Assembly (NCBI GenBank): GCA_900073065.1
Contig: FJOG01000014.1
Location: forward strand, 1,228,803-1,292,802
Origin: Phialocephala subalpina
Lineage: Eukaryota > Ascomycota > Leotiomycetes > Helotiales > Mollisiaceae
Length of the DNA stretch: 64,000 nt
Reading direction: 5' to 3'
In this document: positions 1 through 9,867 of the stretch, in pieces
How positions within the stretch are numbered: position 1 is the stretch's first letter
How the letters are laid out: each line of letters opens with the position of its first letter
Translations under genes and position numbers: made by a program
The notes under the pieces: generated by a model
Seen by the model: the letters and a program-made list of their open reading frames with translations, nothing else
Databases searched by the model: none
Told to the model about the DNA's origin: nothing

Positions 1-280
1 CAGACATTGCTGGTAAAGGTAAAACATTTTGTTGTTGCCCCATTGAGCCAGGAACCTGGTGGCCCGCTGATTGAGGAGATGTCAGCCCATTTGCATAGCC
101 GTATTGTTGTTGATATGGTGCTGGCGTAGGATTGTACTGCGCAGGCCCTGGTTGCAACAGTGGCGGCTGCTGGTGTTGAGGATAGTGTTGCATGTTGCCT
201 GACGTGACTGTCTGTGGTGGTGGGGGTTGCCCATTTGACATGTGTGAAGCATAATACATGTCTTGAGGCCCGTGGTTCAT
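1..280 (-). CDS. stuA: StuA/Asm1-type APSES transcription factor, N-terminal part only (runs off the window)
   Basis: Reading the minus strand from the ATG at 280 gives 93 codons that stay open to the window edge. The peptide starts MNHGPQDMYYASHMSNGQ. It continues with a Q/P-rich stretch containing QQPPLLQPG, YQQQYGYANGLTSPQSAGH and NVLPLPAMS. This order of motifs (D-x-YY near the start, QPPxLQPG, QYGYAN, a Ser-Pro segment, LPLP) is that of the N-terminus of StuA/Asm1, which precedes the APSES DNA-binding domain in the family. The DNA-binding domain itself lies beyond position 1 and is not seen. The family controls asexual development, cell patterning and often effector or secondary metabolism, in the nucleus. 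The ATG at 280 matches the family start, but the same frame stays open upstream to 706, so a longer form is possible. The very long gene-free upstream stretch fits a developmental regulator with a large leader and promoter. Confidence 0.8.
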   Translation of the reverse strand, partial: MNHGPQDMYYASHMSNGQPPPPQTVTSGNMQHYPQHQQPPLLQPGPAQYNPTPAPYQQQYGYANGLTSPQSAGHQVPGSMGQQQNVLPLPAMS

Positions 281-706
281 GTTTGAGTACGATTCTTGGT
301 TGTAAGAATATGCCGGTCCAGATGGAGGAGTGTTGTTGTACGAAGTCTGCGATAAGGATACTGGAAGCCCACTGTTGCTGGGAAGAGTCGGAGAAGGTGT
401 CTTTGGTCCGTTGGAGGACGATGCAGTTGTGTAAGAAGAATGCGAGCTGCCGTTCAGAATGGACGAAGAGCCAAGTGATCCCAGTGATCCAACCCGGGGT
501 GATGAGGTACCGGAAGAGTATGCCTGTTGCGGCGGTGGCAAAGGCAAGGAGGGCAGCCTATCATTCACATACAGCGGTCTTTGATTTGCGTGATGATTGT
601 AAAACGGTACGTCAGAAGGTCCCCGGGTTTGCACCTGTGATATTGATGGGAGATCCAGCTTTTCGGTTTGAAAGATCAAGTCCGGAGCGGACAATGGATG
701 ACAGAC
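281..706 (-). other. Open reading frame extension upstream of the StuA-like start (possible extra N-terminal exon or leader)
   Basis: The StuA frame continues open for 142 codons upstream of the ATG at 280, until a TGA at 709-707. No in-frame ATG occurs in this stretch. The translation is Ser/Pro/Gln-rich and looks protein-like, with segments such as RPLYVNDRLPSLPLPPPQQ and NGPKTPSPTLPSNSGLPV. It could be the 3' part of an upstream-spliced exon giving a longer N-terminus, or part of a transcribed leader. I cannot decide without transcript data. Confidence 0.4.
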
Positions 707-3700
707 TCAGTAGAGAGCCGCGAGGAAATGGCAGAGACCTGAAGCGTCTCTGGTATCGTTTGCGCGAAGTGGGTAGATGGCAGATTGGGCAACGGCTTCG
801 GTTGCAGAAACAAGTCGCTGAAAGTTTTGTTGCGTTTGACGAAACAATATTTTGGCATAAAAGTCCGTGGAATCGGGTTTGAAAATAATCAAGAACTTGC
901 AAATGCTTTACAATGAGCGCGCAAGTGATGGGGTCGTTTATTGTTCGTGAGGGACAAAATGATGCATAAGCCACAAATGATTTCGTTAAAACTTCAAGAA
1001 CTCGAACAGCAGGACGTTTGGCTCGTAGAGGTCGTTAACAGGAGACTTAAGAATCGAGTCTATCAATCCAATTGAGATGCGATTGAAGCTCCACGACAGG
1101 ATCGTTGAAGGTTACGCGAACCTGCAGGTATGCTTGTGCTTAGTTATCGCTTCGAAAATATCTGATCCGTGCTTCGACATTCGAGGATGCGGAAGTTTCG
1201 TGGACGGTCGTTAAGATCGTGAGAAACGTCGACAGCGAGAGGACAAGACCCGGAAGGCGTGGAAGAGCTGAGTGAGGTATGGGATGAAGGCCGTTCGAGG
1301 AATTGAAGACGTTATGCCACCTCTAATGCAGGTACAACAGTCAGCGCTGCAGTAAATGTGAGGATTCAATGGGTGGCAGAGAGCGCAAGAGCAACAAGAG
1401 GGATGAGAAGTTCAGAGCACATACCTTTTTTCGAAATCCTAGACACAAAGAAAGTCGAGAGGCCGGGCAACGAACTGAGAGGAGGAGCAAGTCGGCGCGG
1501 AAGGAGGAGAGAGGTTGGTGTGGTGGTTGGAGTGGAGAGGAAAGAGAGTACCTAACAGTTCTAGGATAGCGTAAGTGGGAGCTAACCGAGGTCGCTAGTG
1601 GCACGCCTGGAGAACGAGCCCTTTCGTGTTTTGGTGGGCAGGGTGGATGCTGTGGGAGCCAGGCCTGTGGCGATAACAGCGAGAGGGTCGGAAAGGCTGT
1701 GCCGTGTACAGTATAATAGAGCACAACTGGAGGGTCGTAGTAGCCGCCTGATACTGCACAGAAAGACAGAATGCGCCGTGCACAGAGGGTACAGTGAAGT
1801 TAGTTAGAAGCACGCAAAGGAGGAAAGCTCTGCTGGGCTGGATTTTTTGGCTAGGTCTGTGTCGAGGGTCGATGTTTCTTGCACGCTTGCAAGGTTGAGC
1901 GTGGACTCCTTAGTGGCCTGCCGGACAGCAATCAGACTAGCTTAAAGTAGGCTGCTCGATCCCACTTGCCCCACGGCTTTCTATTCCCTGTTCGTAAACG
2001 AAGGCAGGGAGAGGGAGAGTTTGGAAGGGAAGGTGGACAGGGAAGGCTTCGGTCGAAAAGACGAGGGGGAGCTCGACTGCTGGGATCCCTGACTCTTGCT
2101 GAAAACTCAGTGGCTGGACCAAAAACCGCTGCCCGTGGGACAAGGACCGTGGCCGCTGGAAAGACGAGACGATGATGAGCCTTGTTGAGGAGCTTGAGCG
2201 ACAATGATACCGTATGGTCTGAGGCCGTTCGGCTGAGCGAGCTTGCATCCATCCACGTCCGTGTTGAGAAGTACCGCACGGGACAAGTCACAAATACAAC
2301 ACTGGCACTGGCACGTCAAAACTATCTCCGAGCACGGTACTGTACTTGCGTCCCTACCGAAGACAGATCTGTCAGGATTCGTGAGAAAAGGCTGATTACA
2401 GTATACTACTGATTGCTACTCGGTCTGTGCCAACATCTATCTCTGTGTGCGAGTGCGAAACTGGCAAAAGGGTGATCTGATCTGGGCCGACCTGGGGCCG
2501 AGCTGGGAGTGAGGTGATCCCTTGCAACAGTGAATAGCGACGTGAATAATGAGTGGTTGAGACTCCCGCTACGCCTTCGTGTGTTGTTGTGCTGAGGCCT
2601 GTGGGTTTGGTCTACAAAAGTGGAGACGGAGAACCTAACCTAGACTCAATGGGCTAGCCAGCGTCTTCACCAGCTTTTCCAATCCAGCGACGGCCGCAGC
2701 AGGAGACGAGAGCCGCATTCCGTAGTAGCTTTGCGGGTGGGCCATACGACTAAGAAGAGAGACCATAGGAAAGTAATAAATTGTCCCTGATTCTGCTTTG
2801 TCGAAAATACTTCAAGCTAAACAGCTAACCACATCACTCGTCTTGACGCTGAGTGTTGTCCACCAGTCGCCCCCAGTCCACTAGATTTCAAGAGACGCTC
2901 CCTGTATGAGTAAGCTATTACTGTCGTGACTTGCTCTGTTTGGCCCTGAATCACCATCACCGCGGCTAGAAGACACAATCCGGGAGTTCTTCACTCTTGA
3001 TTTGAACTGGCTCAGCGCCAAATCCAGAATAGCAACTCGGAATTGGGAGGTCGTAACGACTGGTCAGCGGAGGAATTGAAGAGGCGCCGATAATGAGAGT
3101 TCAGCGCGGATCCGGACCTGATTTAGCATAACACCAACACTGCGAAGCGATCACCCGTCCTTCGGTCTTGGTTTCGTCTACGAGCTTCTGGTCGATGAAT
3201 AATCACATAACTCGCAGTGTTATCCAGGAACTGCACTTGTTGAAGAACGCAATTCTGATGGGAATGTCAAGAAGCGGTCCCCGCTGCTGTCTTTCCGGGA
3301 GTCTGCACTGCATTGCATTGCGGCGCTGCGATTGCGAATATGGCACTTTGCGGATGAGATTATGATATGCAGTCCCGTTGAGAGCAGATTCTCTAGCCCG
3401 TCCCCTGATTTTAAAGGCACTTGCTCATTGACAGCCCTATGCCTTCTGAACAGTCGCGCCTGCTCCGGTTCGTCTTCCTTCACCAGCTGGCGTACAGTCA
3501 GCGCCAGCGTTTGGATTGGCGATCAAAACGAGATGCAAAAGCAAGGAGATCCCGTCTGCACGTCGAGCGCAAGCCTGAGGAAACGCACAGAGCAGAAGCC
3601 GGACAGAGGTAGGGCCAGGAATTCTCCGATTGACTTCGTCCTGCCGCACTGTGCAGAGTTAGTTGAGTCGCCTATGCACGAAGCTTTCGTTGGCAAAAGT

Positions 3701-6700
3701 CCAGAGACTGGAGTGCAGCTACTGCATAGATTAACTTTCTGGCCAGAAAGAGAACCCCTCCATGGTCAAAGGAGGCAAAAGTAGATGATGCGCAGTCAAT
3801 GATGCAGTACGGGCTTGATCGGTAAGGCAGCCTGGCAGCTGTATGTGTATGTAAGTAGGGTTGGGAAAATGCTCTGCTGGGTCATGTACAATCATCTAGA
3901 TCTTACGACTGTCTGCGTTTGATCGGGACATGAGACTATGGAAGCTAAGTTTGTAAAATAGAACGCCAAGACCTCACTCGACGCGGATATTTATCTTATC
4001 CAACTTCGCATATGCCTTCATAGACTTCACTCATAAAGACTCAAGAATAGCTTTTGGATGCCTTTGCAGAGTGCGCAAAAACGTCCAGGAAGACTTCGAG
4101 GTCAAGCTTGTATCGTCAACCGAATCGTCAAGCGCGCTTGCCCGCGAGCGTATCAATTTAGAAGGGTATATCTTGCGAACTTCTATCCTTGGACGGTCGC
4201 CAGGGTATAATTGTGGAGGACATGCTTATCCGTACCCCTGCAGAATCCTGGCAGGCTTCCAGACTGCAACGACAGGCTTCAGGCTTTCAGGCTTTGCAGG
4301 CGTTCTCAACTCTCCACAGCTGTGGGGGCTGCTCGTGGACGCAGGGCTCCGCCAAGAAAGCATGGACAGCATCTGCCCGCTGCTGTTCGAAGATTGATTT
4401 TCAATGGGAGTTGACTCAAGCCATTGGTGGATTGATATTGTGGCAGCAGGTGGCTCGCAGAGAAGACGGGTGGAAGTCTTGAGAATTGCGCATAGAACAC
4501 ACGTGTGCATAGAGTGGAAAACTTTTAACGTCTTCCATCCCGAAATGGCCTCAGCAGTCCGCGATCCTTCCCGGGCCGCAGTTGTTTGCTGCTTTGAGGT
4601 CCAGTACCGATGTGTTTATGCTGGGGTTGAGCAGGGCTAAGCTCCTCCGTGTAAGCCAGATCGGCATTTCCACGAAACTTTCGCAATATCGAGTCCCAAT
4701 AGGCTTGACCAATCTCAGAAACTTTTGACGAAGGCAGCGTATCGACTTTGCTGAGGAAAGGATTCGATGACATTGACTCCATCCCCAGAGTTCAGGTCCA
4801 CAGAGACAGCCACGTTTAGCCCATCGAGAGACGTGGACTTGATTGCTTCGATTCACGCTGTATTTTCAGTTCAGGACTTGTGACATCCAAAGAGTGGCTT
4901 CGTCACGCGTCTCGATATTCGTGGACGAAGAAGACTGGCTGGGGGAGTACGGACCAAAACAAGCCATTCTGGCAGCGATGGAGCCATCTCAAACAATAGA
5001 CGCCCTATCCTCATTCGCTTGGTCCAACCTGTTGATCTCAAATGACTTCTTTTGACCGAATCGTTACACCAGAGTTGTATTGGACGAACATCGATATGTC
5101 ACACTTTCATCCCTTGTTCGTTCTGCAAGAAAGACCCTCGAATTTGACGCCATCCGTCTTGCCACAACGCAAGGAACATAGGAGATAACCTCACACGGCG
5201 TGTCGTTGAAGGCGTCAGGAAGGAAAATTTCTACGGTGGTGAGATTGTCTTGGGCAAACCGACTGTCTGGTTTCAACATTCCATTGGCTTCCGTGGATAT
5301 ATTTCGTCGAGCCTCGTGTCTCATCGACCTCTTAAAGCCTAGGAATAGTTGCGTCATTGACCAGCGCTTATGAAAACATGCGACATGATAGCAAACTTCC
5401 AGATCGCTTCTGAGGACTGATACTACCCGCAAGAGTACTGTACAGATGACTAAAGACTTTTATATCCGAACTCGTGCAAAAGGCCACTAGTAATAGTTTC
5501 AATTTCCTCAAAAGACTTTGCATTGTAAGTTGAACTTCGACGATCTCCTCTCGAAATCTCGTGATCCACACGGGAGCGCTGAAGATCCTGTCGGCATGTC
5601 CTGACGCTGATGCGGCTCGCCGAGACACCGTGGTTCCAAATGGAAAATTAAAGGAAAACCGATACTCGGAACTTCTCGACTCTTGTTCCGCTTTCGCGAG
5701 TAGGATATCACACCATTTCCTAATCTCTATACATGTTAGCCATGATTCAGATTGTCTTACTCCTCTTCTTTCAAATCCATTGGCAATACGTGACCCACGT
5801 ATTGTTGCAAGCTCACCGCCTCAAGACCCTGTCATTTCCTTCTCCCATCCTCTTTCCACTCCCGGCAGCGGTCCCTGCAGCTCTCTCAGAGACAGATGGC
5901 CCCTGCTGTGCGCCAGAGTCACTTGCATTCTGCACGGCGGGAACATGCAGTCGAAACCTGACCAATCAGCGAGGTATCCGGCCTCAAGAAAAAGATGGCT
6001 GCGCCGGGGGCTTCTTAGCCTGTTTCATGCGCTTGACATCGTGAGCGGGAGTTGCCTCAGGCGAAAGGCGTCCCAAAGGATGCTTTCACTCCGCATTGCC
6101 ACAAGAGCAAAATGAAAGGAAGTTCGAAGAGCGCACCGACACGGACGTAAAATCAAAGCAGGTCTGGAACAAACCCACTCCTCCTATCAGTTTATCGAGA
6201 CCCCTCCTTGCCCGTGCCGATCAAAGTAATCTTCGGTGGCTTTTCCAAGGTTACCCCAATCACAGGAAACCACGTCGCGAGCCACTTTCCTCTCAGCACC
6301 CTAGACGCCAAACCAAGCTTGATGGAGGGGTGAGCTTTAGCCTATCCTTGCCAAGCATTATACACTTCCCCACTCGAAGAGGCGCGCACAACAATACGGA
6401 TAAAGCAGCAGACCGCAGCCTTGCAGCATGTGCATCTGATGGGTACTCCGTACAGCGAACCATAACCAGAGCGGAGTATATAACCATGATATCCGGTGAG
6501 GTGGAGTAGGTAAGCATTGTGCGAGTATCAACGAATGACGGCGAGGCTGGTTCTGATCTGGCTGCAAGCGCGGCTAGAGTCTCAGCCAAGATATTGAACC
6601 TTGCTCAGACCGTTGACGGAACCACTTCCCAATCCTTGTGGCGCCTTCGCCCAATCATGTGAGCCAACTGAACGCAAGACATCCTCGACTCCTCCCGGTG

Positions 6701-8346
6701 ATAAACGATTGACGGATCGATGGCGTCGGACAGATTTCGAGCATCGGGGCATATGATCCAGTGCTTTGTCGTTTGGGGGTCAGAAATTGGTGTCCATGAC
6801 CAGGTCGCGAATAGCTAGAAAGATACAAGACGAGCGAAATCTATCTATCATCGGGCGTCGTCTTCGTTTTCGTGTGTTTCGTACTGAAGAGGCGCGATTG
6901 TTCCCTTAGCGTCGTCTTCACCGCCATTTTATTATTCTTCCGCTTAAGCAAGCCCCTCATTCGCTAACTTCCTATCATCCAACCTCTTCCTTGGATCCAG
7001 CTTCGAAGTAAAGCCTCGCTAGTCGCACGGAGTGAAGTCCGAATCTCGACCTTCACTGCTCATGCCTCTCATGACTTGGAAGTCTTCGTATGCTGTTCTT
7101 CCAGACTTCGAGCTTATCTTGCGAGCTCGACTCAGCTCACTAGGATCAGAAACCTAGTCGACAAGGGATGAAGAGAGGCCTTTTGAATTTGATGTTGATA
7201 CACCACACTCCGGAGGATTTGGCCTGAACTGATACAGCCCATTTGAACCCTCTCCGACCAGCTTAATCACCTTTTCAAGACTGGCTGATCATAAGCCTCG
7301 ATCCTAGCGCTTTTCCATCCTGCGGAGCACAGGAAGAAGCACGAGTCTGATCTCACCATGCCATCCACTCTGGGCGGGGTTGTGAAGAGCAGTAAGCTGT
7401 GGACGGACACTCCCGTTTTCGGACTGACTTTCACATGGGCTCACTCCAAATCCGACTGATCCCATGAAGCGGTCATGAAATAGTGTAACCCTCGTGTCCC
7501 AAAGAATGCAAAATCAACTGAACTTTATATTGCTCTGCATGGGAGGAAACATCGTAAATGAATGTGTACAACAAACCGAGGAGGTGATGGTCTTCATACG
7601 CCAACTGCTTCCAGGCTGACTCGGGACTTTGAGTGGGTAAGACGAGGAAGCTGCGAGCGCCACCTTGCAGGAAAGAACCGGCCAGGCTGCTGATCGAAAT
7701 GCATCGCTCTATGCACGAAATACTTGCCTTGCATCGAGCATTGTGAACGTGCCGCGCGGAAGCGAAGCGGCTTCTTGCAGCATACATGAAGATTGTACGT
7801 TGCCAGTCGTCCTGAGAACAATGGAGCTCTTTCAGAGCCCACGATCTGGAGCCTTGCTGTTGTCTGAGGCCGAACAAGAGGCGAGGATCAGATGATATCC
7901 TGGATAATTCGAAATTTGCGTTGTGGTGGATTCAAGTCCAATCCCGGCAAGTGGTTATCATCGCAATCCTTCGCCTCGGTAGGTAGGTGCAGCCCCCATC
8001 TCGTCGCATTTAGGCTCCTCGTGTTTGTAGAAGAGCTGACGACAGATGAAGACACTGTTGTGGCACATCCTCGAGTGAGATGTCGAAAGCAAGAAGGTTG
8101 CGTCCGAAAGAGGATCATGTGGGTTCGCGTGTCGTTTAGTTTGCGCTAGTGCGCATGTGCTTGTACATCCCTCCACCAACTATGACATCGTATAAGCGCG
8201 TTCAACTCTACCTCTTGGGAACAATACTGACGATGTTGGCATCTTGATTATCCTGAATTCTGTGGGTCATCCACTCCTCAAGAAGGAGGCATCGTGTAGG
8301 ACAACGACAGCTGAACAACAGTGAACATACTTCCTCGCCACGCAAA
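707..8346. other. About 7.6 kb without a convincing gene; probable upstream region of the StuA-like gene
   Basis: No frame here gives a peptide with recognisable domain character. The short open frames are of low complexity or random composition. Between about 1340 and 2110 the minus strand is strongly pyrimidine-rich, which is common in fungal promoters and leaders and agrees with minus-strand transcription of the StuA-like gene. Known stuA/asm-1 loci have long leaders with small upstream ORFs, so a long regulatory region is a reasonable inference. I found no transposon ORFs, no long repeats and no clear tRNA in it. Confidence 0.5.
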
Positions 8347-9198
8347 ATGCCAGCGGCAAAGCCCATCATCCATACCTATTTCGATCCATGGAATTCCTCG
8401 TCGACTGGTCATCAAAGAGCTGAGAGCCGTCTTGGGGCTTCTACAGGATGGCGGCAGTCGAGGGCCACGAAGTTACGATCGCAATTCAAGTCTGGGGGAA
8501 CTGGTGGCAAGAGAATATCAGATCAAGTCGGCGCAGGATCGGAGAATTGGGATGAGAAAGCCAAAGCATTGATTCCAAAGGATGTGAGGGAAAGAGCAAG
8601 ACTCAGCGTCGAAGATATGCTACTTAGGGAAGGCTCAATTACTGGGCCACAATCAACAAGCCAGGGATCCAGAAGGCTACCACTGACCGAAGAAGAAAAA
8701 TTGATGGCGCAGAGGAAACGTGAAGACGACGAGAAGGAACGCCAGAAAGCAAACCGACCCAAGGGGGTATTCGACGGCCTTGTCGTCTTTATAAACGGCA
8801 GTACTTATCCACTGGTGTCGGATCATAGGTTCAAGCGGCTTTTGGCTGAGAACGGGGCAAAATTATCTATTCATCTGGCCAGGCGTCAGGTCACTCATGT
8901 CATCTTGGGGAAGCCGTCACGAAGTCAAGGAATTGGAGCTGGCGGTGGCCTTGCGGGAGGAAAGCTCGAGAAGGAGATTCGGAGAATTGGAGGTTGCGGT
9001 GTGAAATATGTGGGTGTTGAATGGTAAGTTATTTAGTTTGTGCGTGGTGACAAAGATGCTAATTCTGTGAGGGTGCTTGAAAGCATCAAGATTGGAAAGA
9101 GACTCCCCGAAACGCAATTTTCGAATCTCAAAGTGGCACCAAAAGGACAGCAGAGTGTTTACAGCATGTTCAAGAAATCGAGTAGCACATCATCCTGA
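8347..9198 (+). CDS. BRCT-domain nuclear protein with C-terminal PIP-box-like motif
   Basis: Two exons, 8347-9023 and 9072-9198, give 267 aa. The intron has a GTAAGT donor, a TGCTAAT branch-like box and a GAG acceptor. Residues 1-135 are basic and of low order. A charged linker rich in E, K and R follows. From about residue 140 to 240 comes a single BRCT-like fold: FDGLVVFINGSTYPLVSD, then a helix with RLLAENGAKLSIHL, VTHVILG, a Gly-rich loop, and GVKYVGVEWVLESIKIGKRL spanning the intron, which supplies the conserved Trp. The last residues, QQSVYSMFKK, resemble a PCNA-interacting (PIP) box although the aromatic pair is M-F instead of FF/YF. BRCT domains act in DNA-damage signalling and replication; the exact partner is unknown. 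The gene is on the same strand as the next gene, about 670 bp upstream of it. Ending the first exon without splicing would remove the last BRCT helix, so the two-exon model is preferred. Confidence 0.8.
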
Positions 9199-9867
9199 GG
9201 GTGGCTCTGTCCTAGATTGGAGGTAATTTTGAACTAGGAAAGGCTTGGGGTCTGGAAGGGTTGGGATCAGGCGCTTGACTGACAAGGTACTTCATCTGAT
9301 GGACCTTGATGTCTCATTGCCACGTTTTTCTTCCGTCGGATATGTATGCATATGGGATATCGTTCAGCCAGACGGGCGGCTGCTGGGTTGGAGTTTGGGG
9401 CTGGGAGCATAGACACATTGGGTGGTTCTGGCTGGGTGCATTGCATACGAATTACGCGGCGTTATAATTTTAGAACTGTTTGAGAGATATCACTCCGGAA
9501 AGGGGATGAGTGCTTCTCATGATGCTCCTTCCTCGCTCTGTCAGAGAAGAATAACATGCTAAAGTTGGTAGCAGCACAGAACATTGGGCGATAATCTTGA
9601 AATCAAGCTTTTCACGATAGTTTTCGTCAAATACCTCTCGAATTTTATTACAAAGTGATTCAGGATCATTGTCCTGCTCATTTCCAGATTGTGCGTCGCA
9701 ATTTTTCGACGGTCACCAATGATGTTTTGGTATTTCCTAATCGGGAACTAGCGCTGAACTCAATCTTGCAAGTTTTGTTTACATCGGCAAGCGAATCCAA
9801 GCAACAACATCTCAACTCAAGTCGAAATCAACTACCAAGAACCCTCGCAACGGCTGCCACATATACC
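9199..9867. other. Intergenic region between the BRCT gene and the coiled-coil gene
   Basis: 669 bp holding the 3' end of the BRCT gene and the promoter/leader of the coiled-coil gene. The frame of the latter is open upstream to about 9655 but has no ATG there, so the ATG at 9868 is the likely start. No other feature is seen. Confidence 0.5.

Noticed and set aside
214..882. Plus-strand open frame of 222 codons
   Set aside because: It lies antisense to the StuA-like coding frame and has a random composition; it is a shadow of the minus-strand gene.
1341..1724. Minus-strand open frame rich in Ser, Leu and Pro
   Set aside because: It is low-complexity translation of a pyrimidine-rich tract with no domain character; more likely promoter or leader.
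3332..3784. Plus-strand open frame of 150 codons in the long gene-free region
   Set aside because: No domain, no consistent splice context and a competing minus-strand frame of similar length.
5561..6115. Plus-strand open frame of 184 codons
   Set aside because: Cys/Arg/Ser-rich random-looking peptide without recognisable motifs; no start context or partner exons.
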